NCBI GenBank assembly: GCA_016617855.1
Contig: JAECUM010006663.1
Location: forward strand, 1-64,000
Source: Megalonaias nervosa
Lineage: Eukaryota > Mollusca > Bivalvia > Unionida > Unionidae
Direction of reading: 5' to 3'
DNA length: 64,000 nucleotides
Under the pieces are notes generated by a model that was not told where the DNA came from, did no database searches, and worked only from the letters and a program-made list of their open reading frames with translations. The position numbers and the translations under genes were made by a program. Of the stretch, positions 12,056 to 22,690 are shown piece by piece (position 1 is the stretch's first letter; every line of letters starts with the position of its first letter).

Positions 12056-13137
12056 TTATTGCTGCTACTTCTGAATACAATGGCATATTAATATGAGGAT
12101 TTCACTCAAAGATTTCTTATGATGTCTGCTCAGTCCTAAATGACACCTATACTGAAAATCTAATTGCTACTACTCCAGAACAGAAAGTTATATTTATATG
12201 TGATTTTCATCAGAAGTATTTTTTTGTGAAATCCCAATATTGAAATGAAAATCCATTCAGGAGGAATAGCAATAGGAAGATTTTCAGGATGACCACTGTG
12301 GTGATTTTCAAGATGACCACTGTGGTGAACCTACAGAATGCCTAGGCAGAACCATTTTCGATAGGAGCCAACTAGACGTCAGGAAGTCTGTCAGTATGAC
12401 TTTCATTCTGTAGGAGTTGCAATAAAAGATGACAATAACCAAATTACAGTAGTCTGTTAATGTTTTTGATCAATGCATGGTGGAGATTATCCCATCTATA
12501 TATAAACACACACACACACTTAAAAGGCAAGTGCAGCTGTGACCATCACAGACCCTGATTTGTTGATGCATAATGTGCTGGCTGATCAGGGTCTATTTTG
12601 TTTGTTCTACCGCATAATGATGTTTGGCTGGCCCTTAATGAAAATGGTTCCCATCTTATGCCAAATATGTCTGCCACAGCAGCCATCTAGAAAATCTTAT
12701 TGATTCTCCTCCTGGATGGAAAATCACATGATCTTCACAAGAAGATTTCTTACAATGCCTAGTTGGTCCAAAATGACAATGGCTCCGCTCAGATATCCAG
12801 TATGAATGACAAGATGGTCATCTTAAAAATCTTATCACCTGAATGGATGGTCATATCAGCATGTGGTTTTCACTGAAAGACTTCTCTTGTTGTCTAGTTG
12901 GACATAACGAAATTGGTGCCAATCTGACATCCAATATGGCCACAACAACAGCCATCATGGAAGTTGCTATTGCTACTCCTCCTTGAATATCAGCATTGGG
13001 TTTTCCCTGGAAGACCTCTTATAGTGTATGGTTAGTCTTAAATAAAAAAATTCTACTGATCTGACATTATATCAACATTGGGTTTGGAGTTGACAGTGTC
13101 AAGTTGGTACTAAAATGCAGTTGGTGCCAATCTGACA
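12056..13137. repeat. dispersed 160 bp satellite, locus 2b (about 6 units)
   Basis: Continuation of the array after the SINE. Recurrent landmarks are 'CTTATGATGTCTNNTTGGTC', 'CATCCAATATGGCCACAAC' and 'ATCTTGAAAATCTTG'. It is interrupted near 12540-12600 by a palindromic-MITE hairpin. Confidence 0.85.
12536..12608. mobile_element. palindromic MITE, core fragment
   Basis: 'CACAGACCCTGATTTG' and 'GATCAGGGTCTATTTTG' form the same central hairpin as the copy at 5.3 kb. The outer inverted repeats are missing or too diverged to see. Confidence 0.6.
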
Positions 13138-13385
13138 GGTTAGTGTTAGGACTCTTCGGCCTGTTGTAAGGATAATGTGGCTGGGTGGGGTATCATGCTA
13201 CATGTCTGCAGCATGATGCCCCAGTGCTAGACATCACTATAAACTGCCACACTGCAGACATCATAACGATAAGATTGAAAAATTGTTAAAGCTATGTTAA
13301 AAATCCAAATCTCACACATGCACACACACACACACAAGCACGCACGCACATGCACACACACACACATGCACACACACACACACAC
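13138..13385 (+). mobile_element. SINE family B, 5'-truncated, long CA tail
   Basis: It begins inside the body at 'GGTTAGTGTTAGGACT', contains 'AAACTGCCACACTGCAGACA' and 'GTTAAAGCTATGTTAAAAAT', and ends in about 70 bp of impure (CA)n. CTGACA flanks both ends (13132-13137 and 13386-13391), a likely short TSD. Confidence 0.92.
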
Positions 13386-13720
13386 CTGACATCCAGTAAG
13401 TTCACCTGGGCAACCATCTTGAATATCTTTTCATTGCATACTCCTTCCAAACTGCAAGGTCATATTGATGTGGTGCTTTATGAAATCTTGTTGTCATGAA
13501 ACAAATTGTACTATCTGACCTCAAGTATGGCTGTCACAATGTTTATATTGAAAATCTTATTAGTGATCCTCCAGAATGGATAGTCATATAAATATGAGGT
13601 TTTAATCAAAGTGTTTCCAAATGGTGTCCAGTTTGTCCTAAATGAAAATGATGCTGATCATGCATCCAATATGGCTGCCACCATGGTTGATTTGAAATCT
13701 TATCACATTGGAATATCAGA
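13386..13720. repeat. dispersed 160 bp satellite, locus 2c
   Basis: Two diverged units after the SINE carry 'TGACATCCAGTAAG', 'CATCTTGAATATCTT' and 'CCAATATGGCTGCCACCATGG'. The SINE was therefore inserted inside a pre-existing array. Confidence 0.8.
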
Positions 13721-14159
13721 GATTTTTTCAACACTTAGCCATTGAACAGAAGAGATGGCTAATCATGAGTCTTGAATTCCTTTACATTCCTCACTGACAT
13801 TAGAATGTCAGTCCCTTCAATGAATTCTTGTTTGAAATTTGAACAAGCTTTTTTGCTATCACAAACTGGCTGAATATGTGATCACAGCTGTCAGAGAATT
13901 GAATAGGTACTTCAGATTTCAGTCAGAAAATCCCATTGGTTTCCACACATTAAGTTTAGTGTGTTATATGTCCCCATAGGGGACTGTTATTAAACACAGG
14001 TGGTGGTGTCAAGTACCTTTTTACTCTCTCGATTTGAAATTTTTATGGTGACAGTGGGGCTTGGGGTTTTTGGCTGTAAGGCCTTGTGAGCTTATGGTAT
14101 GACCTACAGTTGTCATGCTTCATGTGTCCAGCAATAATGCTATCATAAACTTCTCAAAG

Positions 14160-15000
14160 ACTATTTGACTACTTTGATTAAAGTGTCCTGGTGTGAAGGG
14201 TTTTCAAATTGTTGCAAATTTCTGCAAATAATGCTAATCAGCCATACAATTTGGCCACCGTTACTAAAAATATTAAAAACATTTTAATTGACTAATTCTC
14301 CAAAACTACTGAATAGAGTGTGACCAAATTTATTAGAAAGCATCCTGTAAGATTTTCAGATTTCTGCAAATATGGCTAATCTGCCATACAATTTGGCCAC
14401 TGCTGCTAAAAAGTTTTAATGACTACTTTTCCAAAACCACTGAATAGAATGTGACCAAACTTATTGGAAAGCATCCTGCCGCTGCTGTTAAATATGGCCA
14501 CTGTTAGTAAAAATTAAAAAAAAAAAGAAAAAATTTTAAACAACATCTTATTAAAGAAGTCAGTATCTCTCAAATTTGGCATAAAGCATTGTGGAATAAT
14601 TCTAAACAAACAGAATAACCTTTGAAGACAGTTTTCTAACAACTCCTCAATGATATTTAACCGGACTTTACAGGAAGTATAAATGGCTTTTGTGTTGTAC
14701 AAATGAGGCCATTCCACATGAACTACGGTTGCTGTAGCTAAAATGTTGAAAAATCTTTAACAAAAGTCTTTGGAAAAACTGCGTAACAGATTTTTATCAT
14801 ATTTCAGAAATTGTCCTCATTTGAATGCCTTTCCTTGAACAGCTTTCAGATTTATGCCAACGTCATGCTGTTCCACAATCATAAATGACTGCTGTTACTA
14901 AACAGAGAAAAGCAAATACTCAACTTATTTAAAATACTGCTGCACAGAATTGGACCAACTTTGATACAATGTGTCCTGGCATCTGGACCTTTCAGTATTG
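14160..15000. repeat. diverged tandem repeat, about 125-150 bp units
   Basis: Two clear copies (about 14215-14350 and 14350-14480) share 'GCCATACAATTTGGCCAC', 'CCAAAACCACTGAATAGAAT' and 'TTGGAAAGCATCCTG'. More eroded copies run to about 15000 ('ACAATGTGTCCTGGC'). Confidence 0.75.
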
Positions 15001-15715
15001 TAAAGATGATGATGATATTTGGTCAGATATTGATGATGATACAAATACATGAGTTATATTAGAAATTTCAACAGAAAGCATGGTATAAATTTTTGATTAA
15101 CTGCACTTGAATTTGACTATTAAGCTGGTGAGCAATCTCAACCCTACTAGAGCCTCTTGTTTATAAACACAAATCTATTTGTATTGGATTAAGTTTCTTA
15201 AGATATGCCCTGAAAGCACAGCCTATCATTCCTTATTATTGCACATATTTAGAAGCATCAGAGAGCTACAGAGTAAGAAAATAAGTAAACCATTTAATGT
15301 TATCTATATGTTCATTGGAAAGATTGATTTTCTTAGTTGGAGTGTATCAGGATTTCCTGTATTCCTTCATTATTGATAAATTTGGCTCATCGCAGGCTCT
15401 AAGTCATAGCAGGAAGCATCAAATAAATTCATCATTTGGAAAAACTCCATATTTTCCCTGATTTGGATTAATGATGATGGCTGTATATGGAATTTTCCTA
15501 GGAAGAACGAGAAACTTTGGACAGGGTCAGTTTTTATTGATATGGGGTCAAATACAATGATCCTACTTAATAACTAATCAAGGGAGCAATATACTGGGCA
15601 GTTTTATAACGAGGCTTTATCCTAATATTTCATTAAAACACAAAAATGGAGTATTTACTGATGTTTAATTAATATCAGGAAAGAACTACAAGTAAGTTGC
15701 AAAAAATTAATTAAA
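15001..15715. other. unique DNA, no gene seen
   Basis: A small open frame at 15179-15376 has no recognisable features. No element is supported. Confidence 0.35.
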
Positions 15716-16300
15716 ATGACCAGTTATAATGGGCTTCATGACTATCTTGTATTATAAGAAAGGAAGTGGTATATTGAGGGCTTTATAGTGTGGGACCAGT
15801 TTATGAGATCCATGACCGTACATACATTATAAGAAGGAAATTAGTATATTGAGGATTTTATTGTTAGAAACCAATTTGAGATATGTGACCATTCCTACAT
15901 TGTAAGAAGGGAAGTGGTATTTTGAGGGATTTGTAGTGAGGGACCAATTCATAAGACCCTGACCATACATTATGAGAAGGGAAGTGGTATAATGAGAGAT
16001 TTATAGTTAGAAGCCAATTTATGACATTTGTGACCATTCCTAATTATAAGAATGGAAATGGTATATTGACGGCCTTTTTAGTGAGGGACCAATTTATGAG
16101 ATCCATGACCATACATTATAAGAAAGGAAGTGGTATATTGAGGGGTTTATTGTTTGAAACCAATTTATGAGATTTGTGACCATACCTGCATTATAAGAAT
16201 GGAAGTGGTATATTGATAGTGAGGGACCAATTTTTGAGATATATGACCATACACTAAAAGAAGGGTGTAGCAAGGCCTGTATAGTGTGGGACCATTTTAA
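15716..16300. repeat. minisatellite, about 73 bp units, about 8 copies
   Basis: The GACCATACATTATAAG-type anchor recurs at about 15814, 15888, 15959, 16032, 16105, 16178 and 16244, so the period is 66-74 bp. Each unit also carries 'GGAAGTGGTATATTGAGGG' and 'GAGGGACCAATTTATGAGAT'. Confidence 0.93.
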
Positions 16301-16479
16301 CAGGAACCATTACCAGTTTAACAAGATGCATGACTATGCCTCTGTTATAAGAAGGGAAGTGATAACTATATTGCAGGTTTTATAGTGAGGGTCAACTATA
16401 TAAGGTTTGGTGTATTTTGGAGAGTTCTTAACTGTAATAATTTTGCTCGCATTGTCATCAAATGAAAATTTGTTATGAT

Positions 16480-16710
16480 GAGCTAGATTTATATTGACTA
16501 GATATGCTTATATATCGAGTCTAACTGCAAACTGCACTGACTTGGATCTGCCATCTCTTAATACACTGGCAAATCTGGGTCTGTGCAGTTTTTAGGAGTA
16601 ATCAGTAAGATAGCATAGACCCTGATCTGCCAGCACATTATACAGTGGCAAATCAGGGTCTGTGTTGTTTGTAGATGTACTTGAATTATACCATTGTATA
16701 GATGATACAT
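16480..16710. mobile_element. palindromic MITE, copy 2
   Basis: It carries 'TCTAACTGCAAACTGCACTG', then a near-perfect hairpin at 16616-16664 ('CATAGACCCTGATCTGCCA' with 'GGCAAATCAGGGTCTGTG'), then 'TTTGTAGATGTACTTGAATT'. This is the same architecture as the 5.3 kb and 24-26 kb copies. No coding capacity. Confidence 0.7.
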
Positions 16711-17039
16711 GTTTCTCAGTTATCAAAACTGAACACAAAATCTACACATCCATTGGAAAAATCATTGTATCCTTTGGTTCTTTGAAAAAAAAATTGTAAA
16801 TTACATTGTTTATACCTTGCCATTGACAGCCTCCTTGTGTTATAATTTACTGTCTTCTCTTGGTATGAATGTGTGGGTGCCAGGATGATAACTAAGTTCT
16901 GGTGGGCAGATTTGAATGCACCCTGAAACATGTTTTCCTTTACCCAAGGAACATAACTCTTTTGATTTTGGGGTCAGTTGCTCACTTGTCAAGGTCACCG
17001 CTGTTAAAAATAAATTTTACCTGTGCATTTAATTTCCAG

Positions 17040-17143
17040 ATGATAACTTCTCAACAAGATAATTCAGTTGAAGTTAGTTCATTTCTTCCCCACAGCCCCA
17101 TAAAGAATCCAGTAGATATGGGGCCAGTATCTCCAAGATCAAG
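17040..17143 (+). CDS. candidate exon, Ser/Pro-rich segment, product unknown
   Basis: The acceptor 'TGTGCATTTAATTTCCAG' precedes 34 open codons plus two bases, then AAG/GTTGAT as a possible donor at 17144. The translation includes 'MITSQQDNSVEVSSFLPHS' and a stretch with 'MGPVSPRSR', typical of a disordered, phosphorylatable region. It is the most protein-like of the unassigned candidates, together with 52055-52180. I do not recognise it. Confidence 0.28.
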
Positions 17144-17229
17144 GTTGATGTTGCTAAAAATACATTCAAACCTTATGCAGGCATGCTGTTTGTGGTACCT
17201 TGGTACTGTATGTTAAGATTTTGTCAATA

Positions 17230-17425
17230 TGCCAATTCACAGTTTTGTTCCACACAATATCTGGATGTCTCCAACAATGCCATTATGAAATTTGTGGATG
17301 GCTTGCACTTCTGGTAAGCTAGAAGCCAGTTGATTTTGAGTCAAAAGTTCACAGGTCTAAGACTTGCACTTGGGATAAGGCAGAAGCCAATTGGTTTCGG
17401 GGTTCATTAAAAGTTAACCTTTTAT
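17230..17425. repeat. dispersed 'GGATGGCTTGCACTT' satellite, locus 1
   Basis: Two partial units carry 'TGTGGATGGCTTGCACTTCT', 'AGAAGCCAGTTGATTTTG' and 'GTCAAAAGTTCACAGG'. The same repeat recurs at 28.97-30.0 kb and 54.59-54.95 kb. Confidence 0.75.
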
Positions 17426-17476
17426 GTGTTTCTTAAGACAAGTGAGCTGGATGAAACTGGCTACAGACCTTAAAAG

Positions 17477-17512
17477 TCATTATTATTATTATCATTATTA
17501 TTATTATTACTT
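17477..17512. repeat. (ATT)n microsatellite
   Basis: Imperfect ATT trinucleotides immediately left of the DNA transposon terminus. Confidence 0.9.
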
Positions 17513-17548
17513 TTCATGGGAAGCAGGACATTACCCCCCCCCCATCAA

Positions 17549-17812
17549 TTACCCCCCTGCCATTACCCCCGTCATTACCCCCCCCCCCGCCATTACCCCA
17601 TCTGGTGCATGTGTGTGTTCATGCAGAGATCGAACTACAAGATCATTTTTAACTTTGATCTTCGCTTTACATTCAGATACTCCCTTTACATTTCCTCGTC
17701 GCTTTTCACATTCGTAACTGATTACACCTGCTGCTAAATCTTTCTGCTTTACATAGATATAACCGTTGTGCATAATTTTCTGTTTTCCACGTATACTCTG
17801 AACTTTCTCCAT
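17549..17812 (-). pseudogene. FLYWCH-type zinc finger protein fragment of a transposon
   Basis: The 87-codon minus-strand frame begins at an ATG (17810-17812) and reads into the C-rich left TIR. Residues 7-67 fit a FLYWCH fold: 'IRGKQKIMHNGYIYVKQK', then 'YECEKRR', 'SECKAKIKV' and 'HEHTHAPD'. This gives the Cys-Cys-His-His ligand order (about C34, C48, H64, H66). The usual Trp before the first Cys is replaced by Tyr. The domain normally binds DNA or protein and is often the N-terminal part of MULE-like transposases. The last ~20 residues ('GVMAGGGVMTGVMAGG') are just translated TIR, so the protein is truncated. It could instead be a captured host FLYWCH gene. Confidence 0.72.
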
Positions 17813-18008
17813 CGTAAAACTATTTTTATGGTGATATTAAGTTTTTCGGAAGGTATATATAGGGTTTATATTTCTATACTTTTCTGGGGCATGCACGTAG
17901 AAACCATTTCTGCTCGAATTCACTGATGTGAAACCAGTGCATTATGTATATTGAGCACAGATTCAATTACTAAAATCGTTTTTATTGATTTGAAGCCCAT
18001 ACTCTTAT

Positions 18009-18261
18009 CAGATTGTGTTTGTGTACTGTGTACACTAGGATCTCATTGAGGTAAAGCCAACACAATAGCAATAATTAACAATAAAATTCTTATTTACTTT
18101 AGTTCGATTGATTGAGCACAGGATAAAATAATTTTGAGGTGAAACCAATTCGAGGGGAAGATCTTCGTCGTCGCTCTTTGTTGTCGCTATAGATTGTGTT
18201 TGTGTACTGTGTACACTAGAATCTCATTGAGGTAAAGCCAACACAATAGCAATAATTAATG
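18009..18261. repeat. direct repeats of about 70 bp inside the FLYWCH element
   Basis: 'ATTGTGTTTGTGTACTGTGT' through 'CACAATAGCAATAATTAA' occurs at about 18012-18081 and again at about 18190-18261 with almost no change, separated by a unique segment. The second copy abuts the right TIR. Confidence 0.88.
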
Positions 18262-18325
18262 GCAGGGGGGTAATATACCGGGGGGGGTATTGGCAGGGGG
18301 GTAATTGACGGGGGGGTAATGTCCT

Positions 18326-18890
18326 AGACCCGATTATTCACCCCTCAAGGGCATTAAAATAAAAGGGAATGATTGGAAAGAGAAATTAATTAGTATGTAA
18401 AATGAGAATAATGGAATAACTAAAATTAGTTGTCCAGTATGTCTTAGCAGTAGACTCACCATTTTGTTTCAATGCACACTGTTTAACGTATAATATTTCA
18501 CAAATAAATCCAATTCATGTACCAATTCAACTGTTTCCACTATTAATCTTGGAAACTATATTGGTTGGAAACAACGAATTTCCAATTTCACATATTCACA
18601 CACTTCTTGCAGAGCCATTATTAACACTTAGGTCAGAACGGCTTTTTGGAGTGGTACTTCACCCATTGCAATATCCACATTGCATTTAAAGGAATGAAAC
18701 TAGTGTGGCTTTAAATTAAATTAAGAGCTGTCCCAATAAACATAAATGTATTATAGTTCGTCAGGGGCACTTACTTTGATTGTGCATGTCACAACCAGTT
18801 GTGACTTACAGACTGTTACCTTATTTCAGCTACAAATTACAAAGCTTCAGATATGAACATGTCAGAGAACCAGAATCTTTAATTTAGAAA
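18326..18890. other. unique AT-rich DNA, no gene seen
   Basis: No exon, RNA gene or element could be supported. Confidence 0.35.
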
Positions 18891-18904
18891 TCAAACAAAA
18901 CATG

Positions 18905-19352
18905 CCTAGAAGTTGTACATTTGGTACAAAAAAGGATTGGGACCGCTCCAGTGGCCTAGTGGTTAGAGCGTCCGCCTCGGATGCGGGAGGTCATGGGTTC
19001 GATCCCTGGCCGAGTCATACCAAAGACTTACAAAAATGGTACTAACAGCTGCCTCGCTTGGCGCTCAGCATTAAGAGGTTAGTGTTAGGACTGGTTGGCC
19101 TGGTGTCAGGATAATGTGACTGGGTGGGACATCATGCTACATGAATGCGGCATGATGCCCCAGTGCTAGGCATCACTATAAACTGCCACACTGCAGACAT
19201 CGTAGCGATATAGCTGAGAAATTGTTAAAGCTACGTTAAAAATCCAAATCACACACACACACACACATAAAGGATTGCTGGAGATAACAAATAGGACTAG
19301 AAGTTGAACATTTGGTACATAAAGGATTGCTGGAGATAACAAATGGGATAAG
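18905..19352. repeat. 54 bp tandem duplication split by the SINE
   Basis: 'TAGAAGTTGTACATTTGGTA' (18907) and 'TAGAAGTTGAACATTTGGTA' (about 19300), each followed by AAAGGATTG and 'CTGGAGATAACAAAT', form two tandem units. The SINE interrupts the first unit. Confidence 0.85.
18940..19268 (+). mobile_element. SINE family B, full length with TSD
   Basis: The best-preserved family B copy. The tRNA-like head has 'GTGGCCTAGTGGTTAGAGCG' and B box 'GGTTCGATCCC', followed by 'AGCTGCCTCGCTTGGCGCTC', 'GACTGGTTGGCCTGGTGTCA', 'AAACTGCCACACTGCAGACA' and a (CA)n tail. AAAGGATTG flanks both ends (18931-18939 and 19269-19277). It is non-coding; pol III transcription from the A and B boxes is expected for this class. 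Confidence 0.96.
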
Positions 19353-19704
19353 AGTTAGAATGATAAAACAATCAAAATATAAATATATTAAGCAAAAGAG
19401 ACAAAGGGAGGGTTTTGAAATGAGGGAGGCAAGTAATCCATCATGTACAAAGTCCCAATGAAATTATAATTCAACTTAGTAGTCATTATCATTTAATTTC
19501 TGAATTCCGTTTCCCAGTTGGTAATCCTTTGAGATTCCAGATTTCTCAGTTGATGCATCCATGAAAAGACAGTAGTAGCTGGAAGAAGTATATAATAGCA
19601 AATACAGTTGAAAAACTTCCATAAAAGAACTTTATTTCTTGTACTGTATTTTTATTTTATAATTTAGCCTTATGTAGAATATCTACATGAGTATATATTA
19701 AAAA

Positions 19705-19830
19705 GGTTACTACATTTGTATGGGAAAATATGAACTCATTTTCTTGGAAGAATACTGTACTTCCAGAGGTTGTACAGTATTATTCGGAAAAAACTTTTTG
19801 TTCATATGTTCCTATACAAATGCAGTGACC
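19705..19830. mobile_element. hairpin or foldback element, about 56 bp arms
   Basis: The left arm 'GGTTACTACATTTGTATGGG' through 'GAATACTGTAC' (19705-19760) pairs with the right arm 'GTACAGTATTATTCGG' through 'CTATACAAATGCAGTGACC' (19772-19830) around an 11 nt loop. A direct repeat containing 'GTTGAAAAACTTCCATAAAA' (about 19608) and 'ATTGAAAAACTCTCCTAAAA' (about 19842) flanks it. Probably a small palindromic MITE, or an inverted duplication. Confidence 0.75.
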
Positions 19831-20186
19831 TATAAATTATACAATTGAAAAACTCTCCTAAAAGAATCAAGATCATTGAATGATGAAAGAGCAACTGTCA
19901 TGGCCGGATATGTCTTGCACATATACATCCATGTGAAAAGTGTTACCAATAAAAAGAAAATAACTTGCCAAAATTAAAAGGACTGAAAACTAGATTGAAA
20001 TTGTCAATTAAATTTTAAATAATTAAGTAAATTGTAAATTTTGAAAAGTTGCATCTCTTGTCTGTGCACAGTCTGTTGCTATGCATGAAAATTAATCCTG
20101 AATTGTAATTAATACAGTTTCACTGTACAAATGGTCTCTAACAATGATCTTATTATGAAGGGGAAGAAAACCCCACAGTCCTTACC

Positions 20187-20312
20187 ATGCGGAGAACAGT
20201 TCTAATGGGTGCTTGCATGCAGCAGCGTTGCTCGGGGTTGTTCTGCTGCGGTGACAGCAAAAGCTGTCAAGGTCACTACCAGCTAACTGCATCAGATCTT
20301 TCACTTTACTGA
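20187..20312 (+). CDS. short Cys-rich reading frame, 41 codons, unproven
   Basis: An ATG in a fair Kozak context (TTACCATGC) opens 41 codons ending in TGA, in a locally GC-richer patch. Cysteines occur at residues 10, 15, 20, 21 and 27 ('GACMQQRCSGLFCCGD'), including a CC pair. There is no clear signal peptide. Five cysteines over so short a span is unusual, but no family is recognised and the frame may be chance. I assign no function. Confidence 0.15.
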   Translation: MRRTVLMGACMQQRCSGLFCCGDSKSCQGHYQLTASDLSLY

Positions 20313-20980
20313 CCATGGACTAGAAGAGCTAATGGAATGACATGTTTTCATTTGTCTATCATCCAAGGGGGCAGGGGACAGTTTTTATGCACAAATTTAA
20401 TGTCGCATTCACTAGCCTAGTATCACATAAAATATAAAATACACAAGTGAGGTCAAAAAGGTCCATATTTTTGGATAGCTATGTTAAAACAAAGCTTAAG
20501 AATATTATCAACTTGACCAGAGAAGTCAATGGCACCTCATAGCAGAAGTTTATGCACCCCAACCCCAAATTTATACCTGCATTTTTCACGTCCGAAGGTC
20601 ATTTTTGATACATGTGATGCTCACAATGCAAACACAAGTCCTTTTCCTAGATGATAATTCTGCAAAATAGTGTGTACTAAACAGGCTGATGCAATTGAAA
20701 ATAGTTGTCATCCAAGCCGTTTGTGAGATACTCTACTTGCCCCGAACCCGCGCGTTTACGGCTATGGGTGGTTAGCTCTTTATACTAACCAACTATTGTT
20801 TTTCACCATCTACATACTGCAGAGTAATTATGAAAGGTGTACATGCCTGATGTCAATTTCAAGAACAACACAAGCCCGAAACACCAAGTTCACAAATATA
20901 TCCATACCTTTAATTAGTAAACAATAATAGCTGAAAAAGTTGCACCTTAACCTTAAGTTAAGAAATTTGACAGGGGCCAA
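20313..20980. other. unique DNA, no gene seen
   Basis: No exon, RNA gene or element could be supported. Confidence 0.35.
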
Positions 20981-21066
20981 TTTATGAAACTATTCCCTGC
21001 CACCCAATGTCTGTTCAGCCATTATAACAAGTTTGCTGTCTCTACTCATAAACTACTTGGCCATGT

Positions 21067-21323
21067 GGGGCCCCAAGTGGCTGAGTGGTCTAAAGCGCTC
21101 ACCGTTACAGATGACTGTCATCTCACCTCTGTCTGCGTGGGTTCGAGTCTCGGGCTCGGCGAATGTGGGTATGTAAGAAAGTTTGCCGGTAGTTTCTCGT
21201 GGGTCAGTGGTTCTTTCCGATGTTTTCCCAGGTTCTTCCTCCACCGTTAATACTGGCCGCCATGTATAGCCTATCCTGTGCTGAAAAATGGCGTTAAACC
21301 CTATAACAACAACAACAACAACA
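21067..21323 (+). mobile_element. SINE family A, full length with TSD
   Basis: A 257 bp reference copy. It starts 'GGGGCCCCAAGTGGCTGAGT' with a tRNA-like A box ('GTGGCTGAGTGGTCTAAAG') and B box ('GGGTTCGAGTCTC'). The body has 'GTTTGCCGGTAGTTTCTCGT', 'GGTTCTTCCTCCACCGTTAA' and 'CTGAAAAATGGCGTTAAACC', and the tail is (AAC)n. A 12 bp TSD, ACTTGGCCATGT, lies at 21055-21066 and 21324-21335. The head resembles a class II (Ser/Leu-type) tRNA. Both reading frames crossing it are artefacts. Confidence 0.97.
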
Positions 21324-21339
21324 ACTTGGCCATGTAGCT

Positions 21340-22310
21340 TTACATCTAGTTGGAGGATTGCCATAAAACTTTATATATAGCTGATCTAAATGAATATGGT
21401 TCTGCTCAGATATCTTGTTATTCTTACTTATCCTGAATGGATGGTTCCAATATGGCCACCATAGCAGCCATGTTGAAAATCTTGTTATTGTCACTTCTTC
21501 GGAATGGATGGCCATATCAACATGGAATTTTCACTAAAAGACTTCTTATGATGTCTTGTTGGCCCTAAGTGAAAATGGTGCCAATCTGACAGCCATTATA
21601 ACTGCTAAGGCAGCCATATTGAAAATTATGTTATTGCTGCCTCTTTTGAATCGAATGGGGTTTTCATCAGAAGACTTAATTCTTTCTAGTTGGTCCTAAC
21701 TGAAAATGGTATTACTCGGACATACAGCATAGCCAGCATGGTGGCCATCTTGAAAATTTTGTTACTGCTACTCTTCCCAATTGGATATTCACATCAGCAT
21801 GGGGTTTTCACTGAAAGACTTCGTATGATGTCTAGCTGGTCCGGAATGAAGATAGTGCTAATTTGATATCCAGTATAGCTGCCATGGCAGCCCATGCCAA
21901 GATGTTGTTTCCAGCAGAAGACTACGGTAATTACATTGTATGTTGTTTAGTTGGTCTTAGCTAAAAATGGTGCCATTCTGACATCCAGTATGGTGACCAA
22001 GGCAGTCATCTTGATAATCTTGTTATTGTTACTCCTGAACAGAAAGTCAGACTTATTAATATGTCTAGTTGGTCCCATATTAAACAAGTGCAAATCTGAA
22101 CTAATGTATGACGATTACAACACCTTTGATAAAAATGAAGTTTTCTCTGTTCCTCCTGGATGGATGATCATATCAACATGGGGTTTTCACCAAAAGTCTT
22201 CTTGTGATATCTGTTTGGATCTCATTGAAAATGGTACTGATCTGACATTCAGTATGGCTGTGGACTGCTGCTAGCTTGAAAATCTTGTTATTGCTGTTCC
22301 TTGAATTAAC
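21340..22310. repeat. dispersed 160 bp satellite, locus 3 (about 6 units)
   Basis: A long array with repeated 'TATGGCCACCATAGCAGCCA', 'TTGAAAATCTTGTTATTG', 'GATGGCCATATCAACATGG' and 'ACTTCTTATGATGTCTNGTTGGTC'-type landmarks. It starts immediately after the family A SINE. Confidence 0.9.
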
Positions 22311-22690
22311 GTAAACAACCAAAAAGAGTGCTTTGGAACGTTGGTGGCTATCAGTTCCTACACACTAGTTTGAGGTCTGGAGTTCTGGAGGTCTGGAGTT
22401 CTGGTGTTTTTCCTCAACTGGCTTCATATTTGAAAATTCACTGTGGTCATACTAAGGGTGGAGCAATAAGATGGTTTGCGATAATTATCCAATGAATCTT
22501 TGAGGTTTTCACAAGCAGATGGCCAACTCTTAAATAATATTATAAAACTTCTCCAGGTCATCAACAGAATCACTGTAGTCATTTTGTAGATCTCCTTAAG
22601 AGTGCTACAGGGATCAAGCAGGTCCTGCAAAAATCGTAGGTTGGTTGGTTGAGGGGGTGGGTGTCGTGTGTGAGAAACATGAATCCTCAT

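Larger units (their letters stand above)
17525..18325 (-). mobile_element. DNA transposon remnant with C-rich TIRs and a FLYWCH gene
   Basis: The left end 'AGGACATTACCCCCCCCCCA' is mirrored by '...GGGGGGTAATGTCCT' at the right end. The mirror continues inward through 'TCAATTACCCCCCTGCCATT' on the left and its counterpart on the right, giving TIRs of about 50-90 bp built from ATTACCCCCC-like units. The 801 bp element encodes a FLYWCH-type zinc finger on the minus strand. FLYWCH domains are known companions of Mutator-like (MULE) transposases, so a non-autonomous MULE is the likeliest class. No TSD is visible and no DDE core remains. Confidence 0.72.

Noticed and set aside
21053..21364. 103-codon minus and 88-codon plus frames
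   Set aside because: Both lie on the SINE A copy and its (AAC)n tail.
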